Both the position numbers and the translations under genes were made by a program. A stretch of DNA of 64,000 nucleotides from Sphingobium arseniciresistens (GTDB lineage: Bacteria; Pseudomonadota; Alphaproteobacteria; Sphingomonadales; Sphingomonadaceae). The notes beneath the pieces were generated by a model, which worked only from the letters and a program-made list of their open reading frames with translations, ran no database searches and was not told the DNA's origin. This document shows positions 1-9,576 of this stretch, one piece after another. Each line of letters begins with the position of its first letter. The first letter of the stretch is position 1. Location: the NCBI GenBank assembly GCA_029167225.1, contig JARFNK010000016.1, positions 1 through 64,000 on the forward strand. Direction: 5' to 3'.

Positions 1-92
1 GTCCTGGTAGAATCAATCAAGCGTTCAGTGTTCGTTCTTCAACCTGGCCAAAATCGCAGCTTCGGGCCGACTGGGCCGATCAGGAGATCTCC

Positions 93-1322
93 ATGCGATT
101 ATTTTTGTGTATGCCGCTGTTAGCGGCAATCCCCGGCATTGCCTTCGCCGAGCCGCTCACCTTCGACGCGGCCCTCCAGCGCGCCCGGCAGGAAGCGCCG
201 TCGCTCAAGGCGAAGGCGCTCGGTGCCAACGCCGCCCGTTCCGTGCGCGGCGCGGCCGGCGCCCTGCCTGATCCGACGCTTGCAGTTGGGATCGACAGTT
301 TCCCGGTATCGGGACCGCTCGCGTTCGAGCCGCAGCGCGACAATTTCAGCATGGCGCGGGTCGGCGTGTCCCAGGACATTCCCAATCTCGCCAAGCGCCA
401 TGCGCAACAGGCGCGCGCCGACAGCGACATAAAGGCGGCCGAGGCTGATACCGCAGTCCAGGCGCGCACGGTCGAGGTTGGCACCGCGCTAGCCTGGATC
501 AACTTGGCCTATGCCGAGCGCAGGCTCGCCGTGCTCGACGATATTCTGTCCGGTCTCGAGCGTGTGGTGGGAACGACGCCAGGTGCGGTCGCATCGGGAG
601 GCGCGCGCCCGGCGCAGACCCTTGCAGGGCGCCAAGCCGTCGCCGCGATGCAGGATCGCCGCAGTGAACTGGTCTCGAACGTGGCGCGGGCACGCGCGAC
701 GCTAACCCGGTGGACCGGAGACCCCGCGCCGGAGATCGCCGGACCGATCCCCGATTTTGCGGTCGACGCAGCGGGTCTGCGCGCAGGACTCGACCGCCAC
801 CCCACCATCCAGATGATCGATGCCCAGGCCGGGCAGGCGGATGCCGATGTGCGCGTAGCCGATGCCGGCCGGCGTTCCGATTTTGGTGTCAACCTGGCCT
901 ACCAGCGCCGCGATCCCCGGTTCGGCGACTATGTCTCGGCCGGTGTGACGGTCAGCCTGCCGTTCTTCACGCGCAGTCGCCAGAATGCCGGGATCGCGGC
1001 AGCCCAGGCAAATGCCGGACGAGTGATGGCTGAACGCGAGGCCTCGCGGCGCGCGCTCGCCGCCGACCTTGATGCGGATATCGCCGACCATGTCATGCAC
1101 CATGAGCAATGGATGCGTGCGCAGAGCACACTGCAACCGCTCGCTGAGCAGCGCGTGAAATTGGAAACCGCCAGTTATGCGGCTGGTCGTGCCAGTCTCG
1201 TCGATATCGCCGACGCCTATGCCGCGCTGGCCGATGCCACCATCACGACTCTTGATCGTGAAGCCCTGGTCACCGCGGACGGTGCGCGGCTGACACTCAC
1301 CTACCGGAGCGCAAATCGATGA
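93..1322 (+). CDS. TolC-family outer membrane factor of a Cu/Ag RND efflux system (CusC/CzcC-like)
   Basis: A 409-residue protein with a cleavable signal peptide (about residues 1-19, ending GIAFA) and the Ala/Arg/Glu-rich helical composition of TolC-family outer membrane channels. It would form the outer membrane exit duct of a tripartite efflux pump. The ATG is preceded by AGGAG at 82-86, which supports this start. Its stop overlaps the start of the adaptor gene by 4 bases, so it is the first gene of a cusCBA-F operon. Substrate is inferred from the downstream CusA-type pump, not from this protein. The promoter probably lies at or before the window edge. Confidence 0.9.
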   Translation: MRLFLCMPLLAAIPGIAFAEPLTFDAALQRARQEAPSLKAKALGANAARSVRGAAGALPDPTLAVGIDSFPVSGPLAFEPQRDNFSMARVGVSQDIPNLAKRHAQQARADSDIKAAEADTAVQARTVEVGTALAWINLAYAERRLAVLDDILSGLERVVGTTPGAVASGGARPAQTLAGRQAVAAMQDRRSELVSNVARARATLTRWTGDPAPEIAGPIPDFAVDAAGLRAGLDRHPTIQMIDAQAGQADADVRVADAGRRSDFGVNLAYQRRDPRFGDYVSAGVTVSLPFFTRSRQNAGIAAAQANAGRVMAEREASRRALAADLDADIADHVMHHEQWMRAQSTLQPLAEQRVKLETASYAAGRASLVDIADAYAALADATITTLDREALVTADGARLTLTYRSANR

Positions 1323-2806
1323 GCCAGGTTATGATAGCCCGCGGGTGGCTCTTTGGCGCAGCTGCTGCTCTTGCGCTTGCTGCCGGCGGTCTCGGGTTCG
1401 CTCTAGCGGGCTTCCAGGGCACAAAAGATGGTGGGGCCGTAAAGCCGGCAGCGCGCAAGATTCTTTATTGGTACGATCCGATGATACCGGCCGAGCACCA
1501 TGAGGGTCCGGGTCTCTCATCCATGGGTATGCAGACGATCCCTCGTTATGCGGACGAGGGCGGAGCAAGCGCGCAGGTGCCGGGCATTTCGGTCGACGCT
1601 TCCGCCTCGCAGGCGCTCGGTCTGCGGATCGCCACGGTGCAACGCGGCGAGCTGGCTAGCAGCCTCACCGCGACCGGTACAATCGACTTCAACCAGCGCG
1701 ATGTCGCGATCGTCCAGGCACGTGCCGGGGGCTTCGTGCAGCGAGTCTATGGTCGCGCGCCGGGTGACGTGGTCGGCGCGGGGGCGCCGCTCGCCGATAT
1801 CCTGGTGCCGGAGTGGGGCGGGGCGCAGGCCGAGTTTCTCGCGGTGCGCCGCACCGGCAACGCAGCACTGACCCAGGCGGCCCGCCAGCGACTCATGCTG
1901 CTTGGCATGCCGTCTGGCACCATCGCGTCGGTCGAGCGCGGCGGCCGTCCGCACAATGTCATCACGATCTCCACGCCGATCGGCGGCGTTGTCAAAACAT
2001 TGGACGTGCGAGCCGGCATGACACTGACGGCAGGACAGACGCTCGCAGAGGTGAATGGTCTCGGCACTGTCTGGCTCAATGCCGCCGTGCCCGAGGCGAT
2101 CGCCGGACCGCTCAAACCCGGGCAAACCGTGCGGGCGACGCTCGCGGCATTTCCCGGCGAGATCTTGTCGGGCCGCGTTTCAGCGATCCTGCCGCAGACG
2201 CAAGCCGACAGCCGGACGCTGACCGTGCGGATCGAGTTGCCCAACCGCAGCGGACGCCTGCGTCCCGGCATGTTCGCAACCGTGTCGTTTGGCGGAGCCA
2301 CGCAACCGGCGCTGCTGGTGCCCTCCGAAGCGCTGATCCGTACCGGCAAGCGGACATTGGTGATGCTCGCGCTCGACAAGGGCCGCTATCGGCCGGCCGA
2401 GGTCCAGACCGGGCGGGAATCCGGGGGCCAGACTGAGATCCTGGCGGGCCTGGGCGAGGGTGAGAAGATCGTCGCGTCGGGCCAGTTCCTGATAGACTCC
2501 GAGGCGAGCCTGTCCGGAGTCCAGGCGCGGCCGATCGGGGGTGGCGCGCCTATAGCCGCCAAACCCGCTGCTACTGGCAGACTCTACGAGACCGTTGGAA
2601 AGATCGAGCAGATCACCGCCAATTCGGTGACGCTCAGCCATGAGCCGGTGCCTGCGATCGGTTGGCCGGCGATGACGATGACCTTCCAGCTACCCGATCC
2701 TAAGATCGCGCGCGGCCTCAAGACCGGCGATCGGGTCCGTTTTGGATTCGATCAACCTTCCGCCGGAGCCACTGTGCGGCGCATGGCGAAGGTCGCGGGC
2801 CAGTGA
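1319..2806 (+). CDS. cusB: RND periplasmic adaptor CusB-like, with C-terminal CusF-like metal-binding domain
   Basis: A 495-residue membrane fusion protein. An N-terminal membrane anchor (about residues 8-32) is followed by a short heavy-metal-binding segment ([11 protein letters not shown]...) as in CusB proteins, then the barrel-sandwich and beta-barrel region. The last 70-75 residues form a CusF-like domain with the signature WPAMTMTF and an upstream His (SHEPVP), which in CusF bind Cu(I)/Ag(I). It links the outer membrane channel to CusA and can hand metal to it. The gene overlaps both neighbours by 4 bases. The fused CusF domain duplicates the function of the separate CusF two genes downstream. 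Confidence 0.9.
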   Translation: MSQVMIARGWLFGAAAALALAAGGLGFALAGFQGTKDGGAVKPAARKILYWYDPMIPAEHHEGPGLSSMGMQTIPRYADEGGASAQVPGISVDASASQALGLRIATVQRGELASSLTATGTIDFNQRDVAIVQARAGGFVQRVYGRAPGDVVGAGAPLADILVPEWGGAQAEFLAVRRTGNAALTQAARQRLMLLGMPSGTIASVERGGRPHNVITISTPIGGVVKTLDVRAGMTLTAGQTLAEVNGLGTVWLNAAVPEAIAGPLKPGQTVRATLAAFPGEILSGRVSAILPQTQADSRTLTVRIELPNRSGRLRPGMFATVSFGGATQPALLVPSEALIRTGKRTLVMLALDKGRYRPAEVQTGRESGGQTEILAGLGEGEKIVASGQFLIDSEASLSGVQARPIGGGAPIAAKPAATGRLYETVGKIEQITANSVTLSHEPVPAIGWPAMTMTFQLPDPKIARGLKTGDRVRFGFDQPSAGATVRRMAKVAGQ

Positions 2807-5800
2807 TCGCCCATCTCATCCGCTGGTCGGTCCGTAACCGGTTCTTCGTCCTGATCGGCATGCTTGCGCTGGTCGGGGCGGGGCTGTGGGCGGTGCGTTC
2901 GACCCCGATCGATGCGCTGCCCGATCTCTCCGATACCCAAGTCATCATCCGCACCAGCTATCCGGGACAGGCGCCGCAGATCGTCGAGAACCAGGTCACC
3001 TATCCGCTGACCACCACCATGCTGTCGGTTCCCGGCGCGAAGACGGTGCGCGGCTATTCCTTCTTCGGCGATAGCTTCGTCTATGTGATCTTCGAAGACG
3101 GCACCGACCTTTATTGGGCGCGCAGCCGGGTGCTCGAATATCTCAATCAGGTGCAGGGACGGCTGCCGGCAAGCGCCCGCAGCGCGCTCGGACCGGACGC
3201 CACCGGGGTTGGCTGGGTCTATGAATATGCGCTGGTCGACCGCACCGGCCGCCACGACCTGTCGCAGCTCCGTGGGATTCAGGACTGGTTCCTGCGCTAC
3301 GAGCTGAAGACCGTGACCGGCGTCGCTGAGGTGGCCAGCATGGGCGGCATGGTCAAGCAGTATCAGGTGCTGCTCGATCCGGTGAAGCTGGCCGCTTATG
3401 GGATCACCCATCAGCAAGCGGTCCAGGCGATCAGCCAAGCCAATCAGGAAGCGGGCGGCTCGGTGCTGGAGATGGCCGAAGCCGAATATATGGTTCGCGC
3501 CTCGGGCTATCTGAAGACGCTCGACGATTTCCGGGCGATTCCGCTCAGGACCGGCGCCGGTGGCGTGCCCGTGCGGTTGGGCGATGTCGCCACCATCCAG
3601 ATCGGCCCGGAGATGCGACGCGGCATCGCCGAGCTGAACGGCGAAGGCGAGGTCGCCGGTGGCGTGGTGATCCTGCGTTCGGGCAAGAACGCGCGCGAAA
3701 CGATCGCCGGAGTCAAGGACAAGCTCACCGAACTGAAAAAGAGCCTGCCACCCGGCGTCGAGGTGGTGACGGTCTACGATCGTTCGCAGCTCATTGATCG
3801 CGCAGTCGAGAATCTCACCCACAAGCTGGTCGAAGAGTTCATCGTCGTCGCCATCGTCTGCGGCCTGTTCCTCTGGCACGTCCGTTCAGCGCTGGTCGCG
3901 ATCCTCACTCTTCCGCTGGGGGTGCTGGCGGCGTTCGTCGTGATGCGCTTCCAGGGGGTGAATGCCAACATCATGTCCTTGGGCGGCATCGCCATCGCGA
4001 TCGGCGCGATGGTCGATGCGGCCGTCGTCATGATCGAGAATGCCCACAAGAAGATCGAGCACTGGGAACAGGATCATCCGGGCAAGCATCTCGAGGGCGA
4101 GATGCGCTGGATTGTCATCACCGAAGCCGCCGCAGAGGTTGGCCCCGCCCTGTTCTTCAGCCTGCTGATCATCACGCTCTCCTTCATTCCCGTGTTTACA
4201 CTCGAAGGACAGGAAGGGCGGCTGTTCGCGCCGCTCGCTTTCACCAAGACCTACGCGATGGCGTCGGCGGCGATCCTATCGGTGACCTTGGTGCCGATCC
4301 TGATGGGTCTGCTGATCCGCGGGAAGATCCCGCCCGAGCAATCCAACCCGGTCAACCGCTGGCTCACCAACATCTACCGGCCCGCAATCGACTGGACGAT
4401 GCGGCGGCCCAAGACGGTACTGCTTATCGCGGCTCTGGTGTTCGCGACCACGGCCTGGCCGCTCACCCACCTCGGCGGTGAGTTCATGCCCAATATGGAC
4501 GAAGGCGACCTGCTTTACATGCCGTCAGCACTGCCCGGGTTGTCGGCGGCGAAAGCGTCGCAACTGCTCCAGCAGACCGACCGGTTGATCAAGACCGTGC
4601 CCGAAGTCGAGAGCGTATTCGGCAAAGCCGGACGCGCCGAGACCGCCACCGATCCGGCGCCGCTGGAGATGTTCGAGACGACCATTCAGTTCAAACCCCG
4701 CGACCAATGGCGGGCGGGGATGACACCCGACAAGCTTGTTGAAGAACTGGATCGTACGGTGAAACTCCCCGGCCTCGCCAATGTCTGGGTTCCGCCAATC
4801 CGCAACCGCATCGATATGCTGGCGACCGGCATCAAGAGCCCGATCGGGGTCAAGGTGTCGGGGTCCGATCTCGTCCAGCTCGACCGGATCGCCCATGATG
4901 TCGAGACGGTGGCGAAGACCGTGCCCGGCGTCAGTTCGGCGCTGGCCGAGCGGCTGACCGGTGGGCGCTATGTCGATGTCGACATCGATCGCGCTGCCGC
5001 CGCCAGGTTCGGGCTCAACATCACCGATGTGCAGGCGATCGTTTCGGGTGCGATCGGGGGCGAGACGATTGGCGAAACGGTCGAAGGCCTAGCCCGCTAC
5101 CCGATCAGCGTGCGCTACCCGCGCGAGGTGCGCGACAGCCTGGAAGGCCTCCGCACGCTCCCGGTCCTGACGCCATCGGGGCAGCAGATCACGCTCGGCA
5201 CGGTCGCGAACATATCGATCGCTGAAGGGCCGCCGATGCTCAAGACCGAAAATGCGCGCCCCTCCACCTGGGTCTATGTCGATGTTCGCGGGCGCGATCT
5301 CGCCTCCGTCGTCGGCGATCTCCAGCGCGCGGTGGCGAAGCAGGTCAAGCTCTCGCCGGGCGTCAGCATCGCCTATTCCGGCCAGTTCGAATATCTCGAG
5401 CGTGCGGTCGACAAGCTGAAGCTGGTTGTGCCTGCAACGCTGCTGATCATCTTTGTGCTGCTCTACATGATCTTCGGCCGGTTCGATGAAGCCGCGCTGA
5501 TCATGGGCACGCTGCCGTTCGCGCTCACAGGGGGCATCTGGATTCTCTATTTGCTAGGTTTCAACCAATCGGTCGCGACCGGCGTCGGGTTTATCGCGCT
5601 CGCCGGCGTTTCGGCCGAGTTCGGCGTGGTGATGCTGATCTACCTCAAGAACGCACTGGAAGAACGCGGCGCCGGTCCCGATGCTACTCAGGTCGAGGCT
5701 GCGGTGCGCGAAGGTGCGCTGCTCCGCGTCCGGCCTAAGGCGATGACGGTCGCGGTTATCCTCGCCGGCCTGCTGCCGATCCTATTGGGATCTGGCGCGG

Positions 5801-5946
5801 GCTCGGAAGTGATGAGCCGGATCGCCGCGCCGATGATCGGCGGCATGCTCACCGCGCCGCTCCTGTCCATGTTCGTACTTCCTGCGGCCTATCTTCTGCT
5901 CCGGCGGCCGAAGAGCAAGCCCACACCTCAACCTCTTATTTCATGA
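2803..5946 (+). CDS. cusA: Heavy-metal RND pump, CusA-type (Cu/Ag)
   Basis: A 1047-residue inner membrane proton/metal antiporter of the HME-RND family with two large periplasmic loops and 12 expected membrane helices. The fourth-helix segment reads [20 protein letters not shown] (about residues 394-414). This is the form found in copper/silver pumps rather than the DFG...DG form of CzcA. Methionines in the porter region (for example NRIDMLATG) are compatible with Cu(I)/Ag(I) binding. It overlaps the CusB gene and is followed at once by a CusF gene, the classic Cus arrangement. Substrate assignment rests on the motif and context. Confidence 0.93.
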   Translation: MIAHLIRWSVRNRFFVLIGMLALVGAGLWAVRSTPIDALPDLSDTQVIIRTSYPGQAPQIVENQVTYPLTTTMLSVPGAKTVRGYSFFGDSFVYVIFEDGTDLYWARSRVLEYLNQVQGRLPASARSALGPDATGVGWVYEYALVDRTGRHDLSQLRGIQDWFLRYELKTVTGVAEVASMGGMVKQYQVLLDPVKLAAYGITHQQAVQAISQANQEAGGSVLEMAEAEYMVRASGYLKTLDDFRAIPLRTGAGGVPVRLGDVATIQIGPEMRRGIAELNGEGEVAGGVVILRSGKNARETIAGVKDKLTELKKSLPPGVEVVTVYDRSQLIDRAVENLTHKLVEEFIVVAIVCGLFLWHVRSALVAILTLPLGVLAAFVVMRFQGVNANIMSLGGIAIAIGAMVDAAVVMIENAHKKIEHWEQDHPGKHLEGEMRWIVITEAAAEVGPALFFSLLIITLSFIPVFTLEGQEGRLFAPLAFTKTYAMASAAILSVTLVPILMGLLIRGKIPPEQSNPVNRWLTNIYRPAIDWTMRRPKTVLLIAALVFATTAWPLTHLGGEFMPNMDEGDLLYMPSALPGLSAAKASQLLQQTDRLIKTVPEVESVFGKAGRAETATDPAPLEMFETTIQFKPRDQWRAGMTPDKLVEELDRTVKLPGLANVWVPPIRNRIDMLATGIKSPIGVKVSGSDLVQLDRIAHDVETVAKTVPGVSSALAERLTGGRYVDVDIDRAAAARFGLNITDVQAIVSGAIGGETIGETVEGLARYPISVRYPREVRDSLEGLRTLPVLTPSGQQITLGTVANISIAEGPPMLKTENARPSTWVYVDVRGRDLASVVGDLQRAVAKQVKLSPGVSIAYSGQFEYLERAVDKLKLVVPATLLIIFVLLYMIFGRFDEAALIMGTLPFALTGGIWILYLLGFNQSVATGVGFIALAGVSAEFGVVMLIYLKNALEERGAGPDATQVEAAVREGALLRVRPKAMTVAVILAGLLPILLGSGAGSEVMSRIAAPMIGGMLTAPLLSMFVLPAAYLLLRRPKSKPTPQPLIS

Positions 5947-5957
5947 AGGAGAAGACC

Positions 5958-6350
5958 ATGAAGCATGCACGACTGACTATTGCCCTCGGCCTCGCCGCCT
6001 TGACCGCTGCGTGCGGTAAGAAAGCGGAAACGCCGGTTGCGGCCGAGACCAACCAGGCGGCGCCCGCCGCCGCCATGAGCGGTGACATGGGCAATATGGC
6101 GATGGCACCAGCTGCCACTGCGCCGATCATGGCCAAGGGTCATGGCACGGTCACCGCGATCGACAAGACCGCTGGCACGATCACGCTCGACCATGGCCCG
6201 ATCCCGGAAGCCAACTGGCCGGCAATGACCATGGCGTTCAAGGCCGCGCCTGCGATATCCGACGCGGCGAAGGTGGGCGACAAGGTCGATTTTGATGTCA
6301 CGCTTGTGGGCAGCGCCGGTGAGGTAACAGCGATCCAAAAGAAGCCTTAA
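5958..6350 (+). CDS. cusF: CusF-like periplasmic copper-binding lipoprotein
   Basis: A 130-residue protein starting at ATG 5958, chosen because AAGGAG lies at 5946-5951; an in-frame ATG at 5943 would lack a ribosome site. The signal sequence ends in a lipobox-like LTAAC, suggesting a lipid-anchored form. The C-terminal half is a CusF fold: a His (LDHGP) followed by WPAMTMAF, the Trp/Met set that holds Cu(I) or Ag(I). A Met-rich linker (MSGDMGNMAMAP) precedes it. It likely loads the CusCBA pump. The segment is clearly related to the domain at the end of the CusB gene just upstream. Confidence 0.9.
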   Translation: MKHARLTIALGLAALTAACGKKAETPVAAETNQAAPAAAMSGDMGNMAMAPAATAPIMAKGHGTVTAIDKTAGTITLDHGPIPEANWPAMTMAFKAAPAISDAAKVGDKVDFDVTLVGSAGEVTAIQKKP

Positions 6351-6466
6351 GCAGGGGATTTTATAAGGCCCATTAAAGGCTAATTAACCTCGTTCCTTCA
6401 CGCTTCAGTGATGAAAAAAGAACGAGCTGGGCGCGAAACGCAGATCAAGATTGGAAGAACCGAGCG

Positions 6467-7018
6467 GTGGCAGTCGTGATTGCCACCGCCTTCGGTTGCG
6501 TGGCGCTTCTGTGTGTCATTATCTGGCCGTTCTTCAGCGACTACAAGACGGTCGTAAAAATTCAGAGCGCGGGCGCTGCTGCGTTTGCGACATATTTTCT
6601 AATGTTGGGATCGCCCACTGCGGCGGTGGCATGCCTCATTTCTTGCGCGCAACTCCTCGTCTCAGCGTCAGTGCGTGACCGCTATGTCGTCGTGCGACTC
6701 TATGGGGCCAGCCTCATTGTGTTGTCCTTCCTATCGGTCATAACATGGCACGGAATACCATCCGCGCTGGCGTTGACCGGCAGTTCGCTGGGTAGTCTAG
6801 CCCGCTTGCAGACATCGACGACGCGTATGAAGGGTCTGTTCCTCGTGGGGGCTCCATTTTGGCTCGCCCATAATTTGATCGTTGGAGCCCTTTTCGCCTT
6901 GGGCACCGACGTTGTTTCTTTGCTCTCGAACTTTGGGAATTTGTTGAAGTTTGCGGTGAGACGTTGGCGCGAATCAGCCTTTCATGACGCTGCCACTAGA
7001 GCGGCCATAGGCTATTAA
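6467..7018 (+). CDS. YgjV-like inner membrane protein
   Basis: A 183-residue polytopic membrane protein beginning with GTG at 6467. Its C-terminal portion, with the pattern MKGLFLVGAPFWLAHNLIVGAL followed by a Leu/Asn-rich helix and a basic tail, resembles the YgjV family of bacterial inner membrane proteins, whose function is poorly known. It is separated from the cus operon by 116 bases, and its codon use and base composition look less GC-rich than the metal genes around it. No metal-binding motif is visible. A role in metal resistance cannot be claimed from position alone. The family call is from recalled similarity. Confidence 0.6.
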   Translation: MAVVIATAFGCVALLCVIIWPFFSDYKTVVKIQSAGAAAFATYFLMLGSPTAAVACLISCAQLLVSASVRDRYVVVRLYGASLIVLSFLSVITWHGIPSALALTGSSLGSLARLQTSTTRMKGLFLVGAPFWLAHNLIVGALFALGTDVVSLLSNFGNLLKFAVRRWRESAFHDAATRAAIGY

Positions 7019-7342
7019 GCGCTCGGGTCTTTTTCCTATGTGGGATCATGACCTAACCACAACCATCTGAAAGGCCCTTCAGATCTGACTGTACACGGCG
7101 GGCTTCCGAATCAAAGTGGTTGACGGTTGCGCATGGGTAACGCGCTGAAGGCGCCGAATTCGGGCAAGACTCGGCGGTGTGCGGGCGGCGTGACATCCAT
7201 ACCTGAACGCTGATAAGTTTGGCGGACGCAGGTCAAAGGATCGTTCGTCGGACAAGCATTTTGGTGGGGAAGTGCCGCTCTATTAGCACACGCTAGCAGA
7301 CTGCGTCTGGTCGAGTAGCCGATCAACGTCAGACGTAGCCGC
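7019..7342. other. Intergenic region with no supported gene
   Basis: About 320 bases between the YgjV-like gene and the end of the convergent repressor gene. A 71-codon minus-strand ORF (7111-7326) lacks family resemblance and a ribosome site. A near-palindrome CTGAAAGGCCCTTCAG lies around 7066-7082 without a T tract. I see no gene here. Confidence 0.5.
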
Positions 7343-7612
7343 TCATAGATATTTCGATATTATCCTGAACTCCTCTACCGCCGAGCCAACGGCCTCCGTG
7401 CCGTCGGCATGGACGAGGCAATGATCGATATGGTCGTTAATAAGCGCTCTCTTCGCGCTGGCGACTGCCTTTTCGACTGCATGAAGTTGCTGGACGATCT
7501 CGACGCAAGGTCGACCAGCCACGATCATATCGACAGTGCTGCGCAAGTGGCCACCAGCGCGATTTAATCGCTTGACGATCGCGGGATGACTTTCGTGCCT
7601 GTGTTCCGTCAT
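7343..7612 (-). CDS. CsoR/RcnR/InrS-family metal-sensing transcriptional repressor
   Basis: An 89-residue all-helical DUF156 repressor. The ATG at 7612 is chosen because family homology begins there; the longer ORF upstream reads through the operator region. Candidate metal ligands are Cys36, His61, His64 and Cys65, with an N-terminal cluster HRHESH and His22. The C-H-C set is typical of CsoR and InrS, and the extra N-terminal His residues resemble the nickel sensor InrS. It lies divergent from an NreB/NrsD-like exporter, and the gap holds two G-tract palindromes of the kind bound by this family. It probably represses the exporter, and possibly itself, until Ni (or Co/Cu) binds. Confidence 0.88.
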   Translation of the reverse strand: MTEHRHESHPAIVKRLNRAGGHLRSTVDMIVAGRPCVEIVQQLHAVEKAVASAKRALINDHIDHCLVHADGTEAVGSAVEEFRIISKYL

Positions 7613-7649
7613 CCGCAAGACCTCCTGCAACGCGCTACATGGCTTTACA

Positions 7650-7668
7650 TATCCTCCAGGGGAGGATA
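7650..7668. promoter_or_regulatory. Probable operator 1 for the CsoR/InrS-like repressor
   Basis: Perfect inverted repeat TATCCTCC-AGG-GGAGGATA. It sits 38 bases upstream of the repressor start and 65 upstream of the exporter start. GC tracts flanked by TA steps are the known recognition type of the CsoR/RcnR family. Confidence 0.7.
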
Positions 7669-7684
7669 ACTCAAGCGCGTCCGA

Positions 7685-7702
7685 TATCCCCCATGGGGGA
7701 TA
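7685..7702. promoter_or_regulatory. Probable operator 2 for the CsoR/InrS-like repressor
   Basis: Perfect 18-bp palindrome TATCCCCCATGGGGGATA. Its centre is about 34.5 bp from that of operator 1 and it lies 30 bp before the exporter start codon, where it would block initiation of exporter transcription. Confidence 0.72.
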
Positions 7703-7732
7703 GGGTCGCAAATCAATCGGAACAAACGCGAC

Positions 7733-9070
7733 GTGATCTCCGTCCTGGCAAACCGCACCTATCGCCATCTTTTCATGGCTCAGGTCATCGCGCTTATCGG
7801 CACGGGGCTCGCAACGGTCGCGCTCGGTCTGCTAGCCTATGACATCGCCGGCGGCAGCGCGGGCGCGGTGCTCGGCACGGCGCTCGCGATCAAGATGGTT
7901 GCCTATATCGGTGTCGCGCCGGTCGTTGGCGCCTTCGCCGACCGCCTGCCACGTCGCGCGTTTCTTGTCAGCATGGATCTCGTGCGGATGGCCGTGGCGA
8001 TCTGCCTGCCATTCGTGAGCCAGGTCTGGCAGATCTATGTCCTGATCTTCGTGCTGCAATCGGCCTCCGCGGCGTTCACGCCGACCTTCCAGGCAACCAT
8101 CCCCGATATCCTGCCAGAGGAGCGCGACTATACCCGCGCGCTGTCGCTGTCGCGGCTCGCCTATGACATGGAGAGCCTGACCAGCCCGATCCTCGCTGCC
8201 GCGCTGCTGACCGTCATCAACTTCCACTGGCTATTCTCGGGAACGGCGATCGGGTTTCTGTGCTCGGCACTGCTCGTCGTGACGACGGTCCTGCCGCGCG
8301 CGGTGAAATCAGAACCGAGAAGTGGCGGGATTTACGCCAAGACCACGCGGGGTACGCGCATCTATCTGAAGACGCCGCGCCTGCGGGGGCTGCTGGCGCT
8401 GACCCTCGCTTCAGCTGCGGCCAGTTCGATGGTCATCGTCAACACGGTGGTAATCGTGCGTGGTAATCTCGGCCTCACGCAGCGCGATGTTGCCTTCACC
8501 CTTGCGGCTTTTGGCGCAGGCTCGATCCTTGCCGCGCTGACCCTGCCACGTATCCTCGATCGGGTCGCCGATCGTACGATCATGATTGGGGCTGCGGCAG
8601 CAATGACGATCGGTCTCGCCCTTCTGGCGATGCTCACGGCAAGCTTTGGGGCAGCGCCCGGTTATTGGCGCATGGTCCTGATCGGCTGGTTCATACTCGG
8701 TATCGCCTATTCGATGAGCGTGACGCCATCGGGCCGATTGCTTCGACGGTCGGCCAATGCCGACGACCGCCCGGCCTTGTTCGCCGCGCAATTCGCGCTC
8801 AGCCACTGCGCCTGGCTGATCTGCTATCCCCTGGTGGGGCTGTTGGGCGCCAGTATCGGGCAGACGGCGGCGTTTGCGGCAATGGCGGCGATTGCGGCCG
8901 CCGGAACCCTGGCCGCCTTGTGGCTCTGGCCCAGCGCAGATCCCGATACGGTGAACCATGACCATGCGGATCTCGCGCCCGATCATCCCCATCTGCGCGG
9001 TGATCACGGCAAGGCGCGGGAGCATGCGTTCGTTATCGACGATCTCCATCAGCGCTGGCCACGCCGATGA
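7733..9070 (+). CDS. MFS metal exporter, NreB/NrsD-like (probable Ni2+/Co2+ efflux)
   Basis: A 445-residue major facilitator protein starting at GTG 7733. It opens with the short N-terminus (MISVLANRTYRHLFMAQVIA) usual for NreB-type exporters and has about 12 hydrophobic segments. The C-terminal tail is His/Asp-rich (NHDHADLAPDHPHLRGDH), a hallmark of the nickel exporters NreB and NrsD. The divergent CsoR/InrS-like repressor and the two palindromes directly upstream support metal-controlled expression. In cyanobacteria InrS controls NrsD, so this looks like the same logic in a sphingomonad. Nickel is the preferred substrate by family; cobalt cannot be excluded. Confidence 0.85.
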   Translation: MISVLANRTYRHLFMAQVIALIGTGLATVALGLLAYDIAGGSAGAVLGTALAIKMVAYIGVAPVVGAFADRLPRRAFLVSMDLVRMAVAICLPFVSQVWQIYVLIFVLQSASAAFTPTFQATIPDILPEERDYTRALSLSRLAYDMESLTSPILAAALLTVINFHWLFSGTAIGFLCSALLVVTTVLPRAVKSEPRSGGIYAKTTRGTRIYLKTPRLRGLLALTLASAAASSMVIVNTVVIVRGNLGLTQRDVAFTLAAFGAGSILAALTLPRILDRVADRTIMIGAAAAMTIGLALLAMLTASFGAAPGYWRMVLIGWFILGIAYSMSVTPSGRLLRRSANADDRPALFAAQFALSHCAWLICYPLVGLLGASIGQTAAFAAMAAIAAAGTLAALWLWPSADPDTVNHDHADLAPDHPHLRGDHGKAREHAFVIDDLHQRWPRR

Positions 9071-9146
9071 CTTTCATCTCGACTGTCATGATCCCTGTCT
9101 TGCGGCGCGCTTGTGGACCGGCCGTGTTCGCGATACCCGTATCGAC

Positions 9147-9524
9147 ATGACGGCATCGTCGGTCAGATTGCGCTCTTCGGTGCGGGCCTGTGCCCGCTTG
9201 CGCCTTTTTGCGCTCTCGGCGATTCTGGCGCTGTTCGGGATGCTGGCGCTTGCCACCTGGCATGACGCTATGCCGCACGTCCATGATGCCGCGCATGGCA
9301 TCAGCGTCGATCGGGATCATCATGATCACGCCCCGGCCGAGCAGCCGGACACACCCGACCTGATGCATCTGGCGGCTCATGCGGTGCTCCAGACAATCGA
9401 CATGCCTGCACAGACTGTTGTTGTTGCGCTGTTGAAACCTGTCGCGGCGATCTGGGCGCGCGAACCTGCCGAAGCGGCGCGGTCTATCGCACCTTCGTCA
9501 ATTCTGCGTCCCCCGCGAGGCTGA
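9147..9524 (+). CDS. Small His-rich membrane-anchored/periplasmic protein upstream of czcCBA (CzcI-like)
   Basis: A 125-residue protein. ATG 9147 is preferred over the longer ORF from 8958, which would run back into the MFS gene. One hydrophobic segment (about residues 20-38) precedes a His/Asp-rich stretch (HDAMPHVHDAAHG, DRDHHDHAP). The remainder is a soluble tail containing an amphipathic segment. It lies 52 bases before the TolC gene of the first czc-like system. A similar but divergent His-rich protein lies before the second system at 19.7 kb. By position and composition it resembles CzcI-type periplasmic accessory proteins; metal binding is inferred. Confidence 0.65.
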   Translation: MTASSVRLRSSVRACARLRLFALSAILALFGMLALATWHDAMPHVHDAAHGISVDRDHHDHAPAEQPDTPDLMHLAAHAVLQTIDMPAQTVVVALLKPVAAIWAREPAEAARSIAPSSILRPPRG

Positions 9525-9576
9525 ATTCACGCGCGTAGCGCGTGCCGTCATTGCAGCCTTTTTTGGGGATAAGAAT

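Noticed and set aside
2752-3879. 375-codon minus-strand ORF inside cusA
   Set aside because: Antisense shadow of a well-supported RND gene; composition is that of reversed GC-rich codons with no domain.
6389-6426. Inverted repeat CTCGTTC...GAACGAG with a 24-base spacer after cusF
   Set aside because: Short arms and long spacer; no T tract, so neither terminator nor operator can be argued.
7111-7326. 71-codon minus-strand ORF
   Set aside because: No ribosome site, no conserved pattern, and the composition is not convincing.
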